DNA of 64,000 nucleotides from CAVQGZ01 sp942491665 (GCA_942491665.1 CALOBR010000007.1:62001-126000); one strand, 5' to 3'. Numbered from the stretch's first letter, positions 51,968 through 60,994 are shown. Notes: a model not told the origin generated them from the letters alone. Made by a program: numbers and translations.

Positions 51968-53396
51968 CGGCGCCTCCGGTGAAGATGACGAGCGGGATGT
52001 CGGCGCGCACCTGTCCAGAAGGGGTCTGCCACGACACCTGCTCGGTAGCAGCCGGGTCGAAGACGGCGCGGCCGTCGCCGTCCGCCACGGTCAGGTAGGT
52101 CATCACCTCGGCCAGGCCCTGCTCGATGGGGTGCTCGGCGAGCACCTGCGCCAGCGTGGCTTGGTCTCGGTACGACAGCGTCGCGGCCACCGCGTCGCGC
52201 AGCCGCTCCGGTTCGACGGCCACCAGGTCGAACAGCTCGTCGGTGGGCGTGTCGTCGTCGCCGGCCTCGACGGGGGCGGTGTCCAGCGTGATGCGTGGGG
52301 GAGCCGCGTACAGCCGGCGCGCCATGGGGACCGAGACAGCGGCCTTGGCCTCGTCCATCAGCATCGCCGTCCCCGGCGGCGGGTCGTCACGCAGCCGCAG
52401 GGCGCGCGCCTCGATCGACTGCATGAGCCCGGCGATGCGGCGGTTCTCCAGGTAGGCGCGGTCGTCGAGAAAGCGGCGCATCTGGTGGGACAGCGCAGCG
52501 ACGGTGGACTGGACGCCGTCAGCGGCGCGCAGCCAGTCGGCGACGACGTAGCGCAGGTTCGGGTCTGCGTCGCGCAGCGCGGGCAGTGCGAGGGCGGCGT
52601 CGAGAAGGTGGTCGAACTCGTCCTGGCGCGCAGCACCCATCAAGAAGTCGTAGAAGGCGCGGAAGGAGATGCCCTGGTCGGAGTCGGCGATGGTCTCACG
52701 CTCGCCGAGCACCGCGTCGAGCAGCGTGCCGCGAGCGCCGTCCCACGCCGCGATCTGCTCGCGTACGCCCCGATCGAGGGCGCGGAAGTTGGCCTCGACC
52801 TCCCGGAAGTCCGACAAGAGCTCGCGCGACGTCGAGGCGAACTGCTGAAAGCGGTCGCGCACCCCGGTGTCATCCAGAACCGTGACCTGGCCGCTCTGCA
52901 CCAGGGCGATCTCCGTGTCGATCTCCGCGCGGCGGCGGTGCAGCACCTCGAGGCGCTCGGCGGGGTCTTCCTGGGACTCCTCGACTATCTGCTGCAGCAG
53001 TCGCAGCACGGTCAGCAACCGTGACTCCGTGCCGACGAAGCTGCGCTGAGTCAACGACTCGAGCCAGACGAGCGCCTTCTCCGCCGCGGGCGTGATGTCG
53101 TAGGAGGGCACGTCTGAGCCGGCTGGGTAGAAGGAGCGCAGCCAGCCCTTCTCCGGTGTCGTCCACTCGCTGACGTACTCCCTCGCCGAGCGTGGCAGCG
53201 CGTCGGCGTCGACCTGTCGCTGCTGGTAGAGGGCATCGTCGACCGCCTCGAGCAGGACGGGCTCGGCGATCGTGCGTGCGTTGCCGGCGACGAACACGCG
53301 GTGCAGGACGCTGGCCACGAAAGCCGCGTTGCCCGCGCGCAGCAGCCGCCAACCGGGGTGGTGGCGCAGCATCGAGGTCAGGTAGTCGTGGTCCAC
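51960..53396 (-). CDS. jetA: Wadjet kleisin-like subunit JetA (DUF3375)
   Basis: This 478-residue protein of the DUF3375 type begins DYLTSMLRHHPGWRLLRAGN and includes YVSEWTTPEKGWLRSFYPAG and the helical RRRAEIDTEIALVQSGQVTV. JetA corresponds to MukF, the kleisin that closes the SMC ring. GTG 53396 has GGGGGA two bases upstream. It is the first gene of the operon. Upstream lie the remains of a vapBC pair, so the operon promoter must be within or just after the vapC remnant. Confidence 0.9.
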   Translation of the reverse strand: MDHDYLTSMLRHHPGWRLLRAGNAAFVASVLHRVFVAGNARTIAEPVLLEAVDDALYQQRQVDADALPRSAREYVSEWTTPEKGWLRSFYPAGSDVPSYDITPAAEKALVWLESLTQRSFVGTESRLLTVLRLLQQIVEESQEDPAERLEVLHRRRAEIDTEIALVQSGQVTVLDDTGVRDRFQQFASTSRELLSDFREVEANFRALDRGVREQIAAWDGARGTLLDAVLGERETIADSDQGISFRAFYDFLMGAARQDEFDHLLDAALALPALRDADPNLRYVVADWLRAADGVQSTVAALSHQMRRFLDDRAYLENRRIAGLMQSIEARALRLRDDPPPGTAMLMDEAKAAVSVPMARRLYAAPPRITLDTAPVEAGDDDTPTDELFDLVAVEPERLRDAVAATLSYRDQATLAQVLAEHPIEQGLAEVMTYLTVADGDGRAVFDPAATEQVSWQTPSGQVRADIPLVIFTGGADE

Positions 53397-53628
53397 GGTC
53401 CCCCATCAACGTCGGCGGTGTGGCACAACGGTAAGGCGAGCGTCCGACACATCCGCGCACCGGCAACGCGGACCGGTTGTCGTCGCGACTGCCCGTGCAT
53501 GAAGCCAGGCTGCCTGAAACACGTTCGGTGGAGTCGTTGAGTCCGCGATCGACTCGTCGAAGCGCCTCGGTTGCCTTCGACCTGAATGGCGCCCCACTCG
53601 ACCATGGGTCAGAGATGAGGACGTTCCG

Positions 53629-54018
53629 TGGCTGGCCGGTGTCGCGTGCGATGAGGTCGAAGTCCTTGTCCATGTGCAGCACCGTGAGCCCGGTGAGCTC
53701 GGCAGCGGCGGCGATGAGCGAGTCGGGTATCGAGGGTGCGCGGTGCTGACCCTTGTCCGCCAGCACGAGCTGGACCTGTGACGCCCGGTTCTCGATCGCC
53801 GCAGTCACGTACTCCACCGGCATCGTCGAGATCGGCGGGGTCGTGAACAGCGAGCGGACGTCTCGCTCGCTTCGTGCGGAGTAGCCGATCTCCAGCCTGG
53901 TCAGCGTGGTGATCCGCACCAGGCCTCGCTGGATCCGGGCTGCCCACTCTTCTGCGTCGGGGCTGTCGGCAAGCCGAACCAACGCGGACTTGTCGATCAG
54001 CCAGTCGGTCAGCGCCAC
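53629..54018 (-). pseudogene. vapC: VapC-like PIN-domain toxin that has lost its normal stop
   Basis: From GTG 54018 a PIN domain of about 130 residues is intact: the four acidic residues are in LIDKSALVRL, TLTRLEIGYSA, APSIPDSLIAA and LHMDKDFDLIA. VapC toxins are RNases that cut tRNA or rRNA. Members normally end a few residues after the TGQP seen here. In this gene the frame instead runs on through non-homologous sequence, into jetA in another frame, to about 52870. The true end was therefore probably lost by a shift or small insertion. The start overlaps the end of the vapB frame. Confidence 0.6.
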
Positions 54019-54239
54019 GCCTCGTCCATGACTACGACGTCTGCTAGGTCGGTGCACCGCTGGGCGAACGAAAGCAGGTCGTCAGCTGAGACCTGCGATC
54101 ACGAGCTGGCCGCATCGGCGGCGAGGCGTCGCCGGATGTACTCCACCCGGGACAGTCCCAGCCGTGAAGCGTGTGCGTCGACACCCGCCAGCACATCCTC
54201 GGGCACATCTCGGATCAAGACGTCGGCCACGGCGACCAT
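54009..54239 (-). pseudogene. vapB: VapB-like antitoxin with an in-frame TGA
   Basis: ATG 54239 (or GTG 54230) opens a ribbon-helix-helix antitoxin: VADVLIRDVPEDVLAGVDAH and RLGLSRVEYIRRRLAADAA. A TGA at 54099-54101 stops it after AASS. Reading on in the same frame gives SADDLLSFAQRCTDLADVVV and MDEAWR with a stop at 54009, a typical VapB C-terminus, the part that neutralises the toxin. CGA to TGA would explain the break. The frame overlaps the vapC start by ten bases. Confidence 0.65.
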
Positions 54240-54510
54240 TTCCAGATGTCACACGACATCGATGCGGTGGGTGCCAGCGAACGGACAAGGTGAGCCCGGG
54301 AGCAAGGATGCGCACCCCCGCTCGATCCTTCGTCGCACGAGTCGTACGGAGTGTGCGTCCTCAGTGCGCCCCCAAGCAGGCTCTTTGGCTGGCACCGTCA
54401 TCGGGGGGCGGCCGTGACCCTGGTGAACGCGTGCGCCGCGGATGTACCCACGAATCGCCCCGCGGGACGCCCGGCTGCACGCCCGTCTGGGGTCAGGAAG
54501 GATCGCCGAC

Positions 54511-55659
54511 GTGAACGACGCCGGGCTCTGGGACCTCGCCGTGGTCGGCGCCGGACCCGCCGGCACTGCCGCGGCGCTCGGAGCATTGCGCCAGCGTCCG
54601 GACGCCCGCGTGCTGCTGCTCGACTCGGCTCAGTTCCCCCGCGACAAGGCGTGCGGCGACGGTGTGGCTCCGCAGGCCTTCGACGTGTGGCGACGCCTCG
54701 GGGTGCAGGGTGTCGCCGACGGACATCACGCGGTGCGCCGCCTCGTCCTGACCGCGACCGGCGGCAGCCGCGCCGACCGAATCATGGCCCGGCCGGCACA
54801 CGTCGTGCCCCGCGCCGTGCTCGACGCCCGCCTCGTGGACGCCGCTGTCGCGGCCGGAGCCTCCCTTGCCCGACACACCGTGCGGCGCCTGCACGTGCAC
54901 GCGGACCGCGTCGACATCGACGACGTCGCGTCCGCGCGTGTGGTCGTGGGCGCTGACGGTGCCAATGGTGTGAGCCGCCGGTCGTCGGGGGCTGCTCACG
55001 CACCTGACGGGCACGTGGCCCTAGCCATCCGGGGGTACGCGGCGGACGCCTGGGCGGCGGACGCGGCGGAGCCGGCGCAGCGCATCTGGATGGATCGCTC
55101 GGGCTGGCCTGCCTATGCCTGGTCGTTCCCGTTGCTCGACGGGTCGCAACGAGCCAACGTGGGGTACGGCGTGCTGCTGCGTGACGGACGCGTCCCGAGG
55201 CGGGCGCAGCTGCTCGACGGGCTCGCTCGCTACGTGCCCGGCATCGACGAGGCGACGCGCCTGCGTGCCCACCACCTGCCCCTGGCGTCCTCGCGCCCGC
55301 GGCAGCCGCCTGGTCGGCTCCTGCTCGTGGGAGACGCCGCCTCGCTGGTGAACCCGTTCACCGGGGAGGGCATCTTCTACGCCGCGCTGTCCGGCGCCCT
55401 TGCCGGCAAGGCTGCCGTCACCGCCGCAGACCCGGGACGTGACTACGCCCGAGCCCTGAAGCGTTCGCTGGGCGGGCACCACCGCGACGTGCGGGTGGTG
55501 GCTGCTCTGGGGCGTTCGCCGCGGCTCGTCGACGCCGGCATCCGCGCCGGTGCACGGCGAGCCCGCGTCTTTGACGACCTGGTCGAGCTGGGGCTCGCCG
55601 ACGGCCGGTTGACCTCGAGAGTGGTGCTTGCCACCGCGGCGGCGAGCACCGGACGCTGA
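54511..55659 (+). CDS. Geranylgeranyl-reductase-family FAD-dependent oxidoreductase
   Basis: This flavoprotein of 382 residues has LAVVGAGPAGTAAALGALRQ at the start, FPRDKACGDGVAPQAFDVW near 50, VVVGADGANGVSRR near 150 and LLLVGDAASLVNPFTGEGIF near 275. CGDGV and GDAASLVNPFTGEGI are the marks of geranylgeranyl reductases, which saturate isoprenoid chains such as those of menaquinone or polyprenol. The exact substrate is unknown. GTG 54511 is fixed by AGGAAGGA eight bases upstream. The PepSY lipoprotein remnant follows, convergent. Confidence 0.85.
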   Translation: MNDAGLWDLAVVGAGPAGTAAALGALRQRPDARVLLLDSAQFPRDKACGDGVAPQAFDVWRRLGVQGVADGHHAVRRLVLTATGGSRADRIMARPAHVVPRAVLDARLVDAAVAAGASLARHTVRRLHVHADRVDIDDVASARVVVGADGANGVSRRSSGAAHAPDGHVALAIRGYAADAWAADAAEPAQRIWMDRSGWPAYAWSFPLLDGSQRANVGYGVLLRDGRVPRRAQLLDGLARYVPGIDEATRLRAHHLPLASSRPRQPPGRLLLVGDAASLVNPFTGEGIFYAALSGALAGKAAVTAADPGRDYARALKRSLGGHHRDVRVVAALGRSPRLVDAGIRAGARRARVFDDLVELGLADGRLTSRVVLATAAASTGR

Positions 55660-55671
55660 AGGCCGCTCTGG

Positions 55672-55980
55672 TCAGTCGGTGGGTTCCTGCTTGACGATTC
55701 CGCCGGTGCCGTCGTCGTGTCGACATGGAACTCGGTGCCTGCGGAGTCGGCGTCGCGGACGAGGAGGTACCAGCCCTGCTTGCCCTGCTCGGCGGTCTGC
55801 CCGCCCTCGATCGCCACCCCACCGGCAACCTCGGCGAGCGCGACGTCGATGGCGTCAGACGCGGTCAGCTCGCCCGACATGGCATCGTCGGTGGTCTCCG
55901 GCGTCGCCTCCGCAGCCGACGAGACCGACGGCGGAGAGGATGATCACAGCGGTGATCACCAGGGACTCGTGGGTGCGCAT
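55672..55980 (-). pseudogene. PepSY-like lipoprotein with two frameshifts
   Basis: ATG 55980 opens a lipoprotein signal peptide (MRTHESLVITAVIILSAVGL, lipobox VGC). After CGGDA the frame must shift near 55900 to continue ETTDDAMSGELTASDAIDVA, ALAEVAGGVAIEGGQ and GWYLLVRDADSAGTEFHVDT, a PepSY-type domain. A second shift near 55715 gives DGTGGIVKQEPTD and a stop at 55672. All parts are present with no missing segment. Recent inactivation or sequencing error are both possible. PepSY lipoproteins are thought to modulate extracellular peptidases or surface proteins. Confidence 0.6.
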
Positions 55981-56155
55981 AGGCCGGTCGTGACCCTCAT
56001 CAGCCATCCGCGAGGCCTTTCGTGACCAGCGCCTCATCACGATCGGGGCTTTGGGGGATGCCGAGCGGACGATGGTGGTCCATACTGGCCAGTAACAACG
56101 AGGTACGTCGGCTCGATTGAGGTCAGCAAGAGCTCAAAGGTCGAAGGTGAGACAC

Positions 56156-56602
56156 ATGTCGGTGATCGCTGTCGCAGTGGATGGGTCGGAGCCGTCCCGG
56201 CGGGCGCTTCTCTGGGCGTTCACCAACGCTGAGTCGATGCGTGCCGAAGTTCAGGCCGTCATGGCGGTCGACACCACCGGGATGGACGAGGTGACCCGAG
56301 CCCCGCGGCTCGCAGAGGCTGAGCGCATCGTCGCCAACCTCGTCGACGCGGTGTCGGACGTGTACCCGCAGCCCCACGAGGTCACCTACGAGGTGAGAGA
56401 GGGCGATCCGATTGCGGTCATGCTCGACGCCACACGTCGCGCCGACCTCATGGTGTTCGGCGCCCGGCGCATGACGTCGATCAGAAACCCCGCGCTGGGC
56501 ACCGTCAGCCTTGCGTGCACCCGATACGGCTCGTGCCCGGTGCTCGTCGTCCCCGAAGGAATCCCCGACCCAGCGCCCCGTGGCGACCTGGTTCTGGCCT
56601 GA
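56156..56602 (+). CDS. Universal stress protein (UspA-like)
   Basis: This 148-residue single-domain Usp starts MSVIAVAVDGSEPSRRALLW. A cofactor-binding loop lies near the end in DLMVFGARRMTSIRNPALG, which departs from the classic GxxGxxG(S/T) ATP-binding pattern, so nucleotide binding is uncertain. ATG 56156 has GAAGGTGAG four bases upstream. It is convergent with the DUF6325 gene, with about 210 bases between that hold no gene. The role in stress survival is inferred from the family. Confidence 0.85.
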   Translation: MSVIAVAVDGSEPSRRALLWAFTNAESMRAEVQAVMAVDTTGMDEVTRAPRLAEAERIVANLVDAVSDVYPQPHEVTYEVREGDPIAVMLDATRRADLMVFGARRMTSIRNPALGTVSLACTRYGSCPVLVVPEGIPDPAPRGDLVLA

Positions 56603-56813
56603 TCTGACACCGGGGCTCGCTCGCGGTCAGCTGCCGCCACGCTCTCGGAGTCACAGCACACCGGGTAGCGGGTCGTTCGGAAGGGCGAGTTCTTGCGCCG
56701 GGTGGACACCCACGGAACGTAGCGGTGGTGGCGAGTCGGCGGCGCTCGGTCGCCGGCAGCGTGCAGCCACCGCGACTTTCGCCGCCGTCTTTGCAGGCCC
56801 CACTGTCGTCCCC

Positions 56814-57257
56814 TCACTCTGCTTCGGCTGCGTCGAGCGCGGCCAGCAGGTCGGTGGCCGGCATCCCGCCGTCGAGCAGCAGCCGTCCGCCGGCCTCGGT
56901 CCAGGCGCCGATCACGTCGAGCACCCAGAGGTTCTCGAACACCACAACGACGACGATCGCACCGTCGCTCATCTGCTCGCCGATCCTCGTCAGGTCGTCA
57001 TCGTCAAGCAGGCGGGAGGATGAGCCGTCCCACACGCTCAGGTCGACCCCCGCCGTTGTCGGCACCTCGGCGACCGGCACCGTGCGCACACCAGCGACGT
57101 CGCGGCGAAGGAACTCCACATCCAGGATCGCGATGATGCCCTGGTCGACGAGCGCGAGAGGGCGCTCGAACCCGCCTGGGGCGGCTCTGCCGTCGGCGAA
57201 CTCGACGACGACGAAGTCGACAGACGCCAGAGCGTCGTCCGGTGCTGCTTGGGTCAC
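56814..57257 (-). CDS. DUF6325-family protein
   Basis: This 147-residue soluble protein resembles the DUF6325 family of actinobacteria: ALASVDFVVVEFADGRAAPG at the start, LVDQGIIAILDVEFLRRD in the middle, and AIVVVVVFENLWVLDVIGAW near 105. The arrangement suggests a ferredoxin-like or general-stress fold related to membrane-associated proteins with DUF1269. No activity is known. GTG 57257 lies 28 bases after the stop of the cation-ATPase gene on the same strand, so it may be the last gene of that unit. Confidence 0.7.
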   Translation of the reverse strand: MTQAAPDDALASVDFVVVEFADGRAAPGGFERPLALVDQGIIAILDVEFLRRDVAGVRTVPVAEVPTTAGVDLSVWDGSSSRLLDDDDLTRIGEQMSDGAIVVVVVFENLWVLDVIGAWTEAGGRLLLDGGMPATDLLAALDAAEAE

Positions 57258-57284
57258 CGGCGCAGACGACGTCGATGGCCCCGA

Positions 57285-59984
57285 TCAGCCGTACCGACGG
57301 CGCAGCACGGCCTTGCCCGCTTCGACGAGGAAGAAGATGACCGCGGACAGTGCCAGGGGGAGGAGCCATCCCTGGGCGCTGATCGGTGCGGAGCCGAACC
57401 AGGTGTGCATGAACGGCGCGTAGACGAAGAGCGCCTGCAGCGCGACGAGCAGTCCGATCGAGACCAACACCACCCGGTTGGTCGTGAAGAGCTCGGAGCG
57501 CAGGCTCGACTCGCGAAGGTAGCGCGAGTTGAGCAGGTAGGCGGCCTGGCCGAGGGCCAGCATCGTGACCGCCCACGTCTGGGCCTGGTCCTCGGGCAGG
57601 CCCTGGCTGCGGGCGATCTGGAAGACGATCAGGGTCGCTCCGGCGATGAGCACCGACACGTAGGCGATGTGACCGATGTACTGCCGCGCGACGATCGACC
57701 CGCCAGGCGTGCGCGGCGGTCTGCTCATGAGGTCGTGCTCGGCGGGCTCGTAGGCCAGCGCAAGCGACAGGGTCACTGCGACGACCATGTTGATCCAGAG
57801 GATCTGCACCGGGTCGAGCGGAAGGCTCAAGCCGAGCAGCACGGCGACGAGAATCACCAGCGACTGGGCGCCATTGGTGGGCAGCAAGAAGACGACCGAC
57901 TTCTGGATGTTGTCGAAGATGCGCCGCCCCTCTTCGACGGCGTGCTCGATGGTGGCGAAGTTGTCGTCGGCCAGCACGACCTCCGCGGCTTCCTTGGTGG
58001 CTTCGGTGCCCTTGATGCCCATGGCCACCCCGACGTCGGCTCGCTTGAGCGCGGGTGCGTCGTTCACACCGTCCCCGGTCATTGCGACGACCTCCCCGTT
58101 GGCCTGCAGCGCCTTGACGATGCGCAGCTTGTGCTCCGGGCTGGTGCGCGCGAACGTGTCGGTCTCGGTGACGATCCGGCGCAGCTGGGAGCTGGTCGCT
58201 GTCTCCAGCTCGGCGCCGGTCACGGCCGGGCGGGCGTCGTGGTCGGTGATGCCCATCTCACGTGCGATGGCCGCTGCCGTGCCCGCGTGGTCGCCGGTGA
58301 TCATCTTGACGCGGATGCCGGCCTTGCGGCTGGTGGCGATCGCGTCGATGGCCTCGGGGCGGGGTGGGTCGACGATGCCAACGACGCCGATGAAGGTCAT
58401 TCCGGCATCGACGTCATCGATGGCCAGACTCGCCTGATCAAGGTCGGCCGGACGAGACGCGGCGGCGAGCACTCGCAACCCATCGGCGCTGAGCGCGTCG
58501 ATCTGGGTGTTCCAGAACCCGCGGTCCAACGGCTCGCGCGACCCGTCCGCGGCCTGCTGGTCGCTGCTGCGGTCCAGCAGCCGGTCCGGCGCACCCTTGA
58601 GCAGAACCACTCGGTTGCCGCTCGGGGTGGTGTTGAGGGTGGCCATGAACTTGTGCTCGGACTCGAACGGCACCACGGCCACGCGGGGGTAGGTGGTGTG
58701 GTCGAAGTCGACCTTGAGCCCGAGAGTGCGCAGCGCCCCCTCGGTCGGCTCGCCGAGCACTCGCCAGTGGCCCTCCTCCACGACGACGTCGGAGTCGTTG
58801 CACACCGCCATTACGGTGACCAGCGAGCGTAGGTCGCGGTGGGCGTCCAGGGTGGCCGGATGCCCGTCACGCGCCAGGTGCCCGCTTGGCTCGTAGCCGA
58901 TGCCGGTCACGTCGTAGCGTCCCGCACGGGTGACGACGTGGCGCACCGTCATCTCGTTGCGGGTAAGAGTGCCAGTCTTGTCCGAGCAGACTGTTGTCAC
59001 CGAGCCGAGCGTCTCCACCGCGGGTAGCTGCCGCACGATCGCCTGGCGGCGAGCCATCTGCTGCACGCCGAGCGCCAGAGTGATGGTCACCAGCGCGGGC
59101 AGGCCCTCCGGGATCGCGGCCACGGCGAACCCGATCGCGGCAGAGATCAGCTCGGGGATCTCGAAGTCGTGCAGCACACGTCCGATCACCAGCATCAGCG
59201 CTGCCATGCCGAGGATCACCAGCGAGAGCACCTTGCCGAACTGGGTGATCTGCTGCGTCAGCGGCGTGTCGAACGACTCGGTCTCGGTGATCAGTGTCTG
59301 GATGCGGCCGATCTCGGTGGTCGAGCCGGTCGCCGTGACGACGCCGACGCCCTGCCCCGCGGCCACCAGGGTGCCGGAGAACACCATGGACGTGCGGTCA
59401 CCGACTCCTGCATCAGCCTCGACCGGGTCGACACCTTTGGCCGAGGGCACCGCCTCACCGGTCAGCGCCGACTCCTCCACCTGCAAGTTGACGGCCTCGA
59501 GCAGCCGCAAGTCGGCTGGCACCCGGTCGCCGGACTTGATGCGCACGATGTCGCCTGGCACGACGTCGTCGGCCTCGACGTCCGTCCAGGCACCGTCGCG
59601 GCGGGTCTGGGCGTGCAACGACAGCATGGTGCGGATGCCCGCTAGGGCCTGCTCGGCCCGGCCCTCCTGCACGAACCCGATCAGCGCGTTGATCACGGTC
59701 ACGGCGAGGATGACGGCGAAGTCGATCCACTCCGCGAGGATCGCCTTCAGCACGGCGGCCGCCAGCAGGATGTAGATAAGGATGTCGTCGAAGTGCCCGA
59801 GCAAGCGACGCAGCGCGCTCGGTCGCGGCGGGTCTGGCAGCCGGTTCGGGCCCACCTCGGCCAGACGCCGTGCGGCATCGGTCGCCGACAAGCCGTCCGG
59901 TGAGCTGTCGAGGGCGCCGAGGACGGCTTGGGCCGGCTCTGCGAAGGGTCGGGTCGTGAGTTCAGCAAGGGACGTCGTGGTCAT
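57285..59984 (-). CDS. P2-type cation-transporting ATPase (Ca2+-ATPase-like)
   Basis: This 899-residue P-type ATPase has the actuator motif EESALTGEAVPSAKG, the phosphorylation site TTVCSDKTGTLTRNEMTV, membrane motif IPEGLPALVTITLAL in helix four, and the hinge VAMTGDGVNDAPALKRADVG. IPEGLPA and the N-terminal cation-ATPase domain place it in the P2 group, which exports Ca2+ or exchanges monovalent cations. Its ATG overlaps the TGA of the upstream toroid gene (TGATG), so the two are translated together. Ion choice cannot be fixed from these motifs alone. Confidence 0.9.
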   Translation of the reverse strand: MTTTSLAELTTRPFAEPAQAVLGALDSSPDGLSATDAARRLAEVGPNRLPDPPRPSALRRLLGHFDDILIYILLAAAVLKAILAEWIDFAVILAVTVINALIGFVQEGRAEQALAGIRTMLSLHAQTRRDGAWTDVEADDVVPGDIVRIKSGDRVPADLRLLEAVNLQVEESALTGEAVPSAKGVDPVEADAGVGDRTSMVFSGTLVAAGQGVGVVTATGSTTEIGRIQTLITETESFDTPLTQQITQFGKVLSLVILGMAALMLVIGRVLHDFEIPELISAAIGFAVAAIPEGLPALVTITLALGVQQMARRQAIVRQLPAVETLGSVTTVCSDKTGTLTRNEMTVRHVVTRAGRYDVTGIGYEPSGHLARDGHPATLDAHRDLRSLVTVMAVCNDSDVVVEEGHWRVLGEPTEGALRTLGLKVDFDHTTYPRVAVVPFESEHKFMATLNTTPSGNRVVLLKGAPDRLLDRSSDQQAADGSREPLDRGFWNTQIDALSADGLRVLAAASRPADLDQASLAIDDVDAGMTFIGVVGIVDPPRPEAIDAIATSRKAGIRVKMITGDHAGTAAAIAREMGITDHDARPAVTGAELETATSSQLRRIVTETDTFARTSPEHKLRIVKALQANGEVVAMTGDGVNDAPALKRADVGVAMGIKGTEATKEAAEVVLADDNFATIEHAVEEGRRIFDNIQKSVVFLLPTNGAQSLVILVAVLLGLSLPLDPVQILWINMVVAVTLSLALAYEPAEHDLMSRPPRTPGGSIVARQYIGHIAYVSVLIAGATLIVFQIARSQGLPEDQAQTWAVTMLALGQAAYLLNSRYLRESSLRSELFTTNRVVLVSIGLLVALQALFVYAPFMHTWFGSAPISAQGWLLPLALSAVIFFLVEAGKAVLRRRYG

Positions 59985-60994
59985 CAGCTCTCCAGACGAG
60001 CAACAGGTGAGGCCAGCGGCGAGAGGGCATTGTGGACGCGGCGAGAGACGGCGACGCTGCCGCACGAGGTCGACCGGCGCTCGAGCAGAGGCAGGTCGCG
60101 GGGCCGGAACGTGCGGCGCAGCGGCCACGAGCCGTCCGCGAGCTGGGACGCCGCCACCACGTCCAGGGCGGCTTGCAGGCGTGGGTCGGGCCCGTGCGCA
60201 TGGACGACCAGGTGCACGACCTCGATCAGGTCGGTGTGCCAGTCGAGGGGAAACGTGGGCTGCAACCACTCGTCGGGCCGCCTCGGGGGCGTGCCCAGCG
60301 GCACCGCAGCACCGGACGACGCCTTGAACAGCTCCCGCTGCACGAAGGCGCCGGCGATATCGTGGAGCAGGGCAGCGCTGCCGTCGTCAGCGTCCCCGGC
60401 CTGGCGCCAGGCAAGCAGGGCCAGTCCGCACTTGACCAGACCGATCAGGCAGGTGCAGTCGGCGAGGCACCCGCCGTAGCGCCGGGCCAGGTCAGGCGAC
60501 CACACGGGTACTGGCGCGCTCCGCCTCGACCTCCCCGCGTATCGCACGTCCTGGTAGCGCACGATCCAGTCCACCTGGGGACGGGCCGCCCCGGGCAGAC
60601 CGCCGTCGAGGTAGAGCAGGGCAGCGGTCCCGACGTAGCAGCTCAGCACCCCGGCGCGACGACCGTCGACGGAGAACACCCCGTCGTCGGTGTGCGCGGT
60701 GCCGGACAAGAACTGGGCGGCGTCCTGCCATCGTGGGTCGGCGCCGTACCCGAGCTCGGCCAGTACCTTCGCCATCCACAGGGTCGGCAGGATTCGGCGA
60801 TCCGGGTCGGTCGCCTCGCCCCAGCTGCCGTCCGGTCGCTGGCTGGTGAAGGCCTTCTCGACCTGGCTGATCCACGGGTCGACTGGCTGCGCCTGCAGCC
60901 AGCGGTCGAGCCCGGCCAGGTCGGGTAGGCGCAACTCACCGTGCTTGCGTGCGTGCACACCATCAGTGTGTGCGCGCTCGGGCGTCTCGAGCAC
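59984..60994 (-). CDS. Alpha/alpha-toroid (prenyltransferase/squalene-cyclase-like repeat) protein
   Basis: This protein of about 336 residues has repeated helical units of the terpenoid-cyclase/prenyltransferase repeat type: SQRPDGSWGEATDPDRRILP near 52 and VVAASQLADGSWPLRRTF near 285 are the QW-like turns. WMAKVLAELGYGADPRW lies in a helix pair between them. The DXDD or DCTAE residues of squalene cyclases are not seen, so it may bind rather than cyclise a lipid. GTG 60994 is the longest start; GTG 60958 is also possible. Its stop overlaps the start of the P2-ATPase gene, an unusual partnership. Confidence 0.65.
   Translation of the reverse strand: MLETPERAHTDGVHARKHGELRLPDLAGLDRWLQAQPVDPWISQVEKAFTSQRPDGSWGEATDPDRRILPTLWMAKVLAELGYGADPRWQDAAQFLSGTAHTDDGVFSVDGRRAGVLSCYVGTAALLYLDGGLPGAARPQVDWIVRYQDVRYAGRSRRSAPVPVWSPDLARRYGGCLADCTCLIGLVKCGLALLAWRQAGDADDGSAALLHDIAGAFVQRELFKASSGAAVPLGTPPRRPDEWLQPTFPLDWHTDLIEVVHLVVHAHGPDPRLQAALDVVAASQLADGSWPLRRTFRPRDLPLLERRSTSCGSVAVSRRVHNALSPLASPVARLES

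Noticed and set aside
53410..53460. tRNA-like start (GGTGTGGCACAACGGTAAGGCG) just upstream of jetA
   Set aside because: It resembles a D-arm, but no anticodon stem of the right size and no T-arm (GGTTCGA-type) follow, so it is not a tRNA.
52870..53628. Extension of the PIN-domain frame across the start of jetA
   Set aside because: Sequence beyond TGQP has no PIN homology and lies out of frame over jetA; treated as read-on after loss of the native stop, not as a longer protein.
57249..58832. Long plus-strand frame opposite the cation ATPase
   Set aside because: Shadow frame without motifs; the ATPase motifs on the minus strand are complete.
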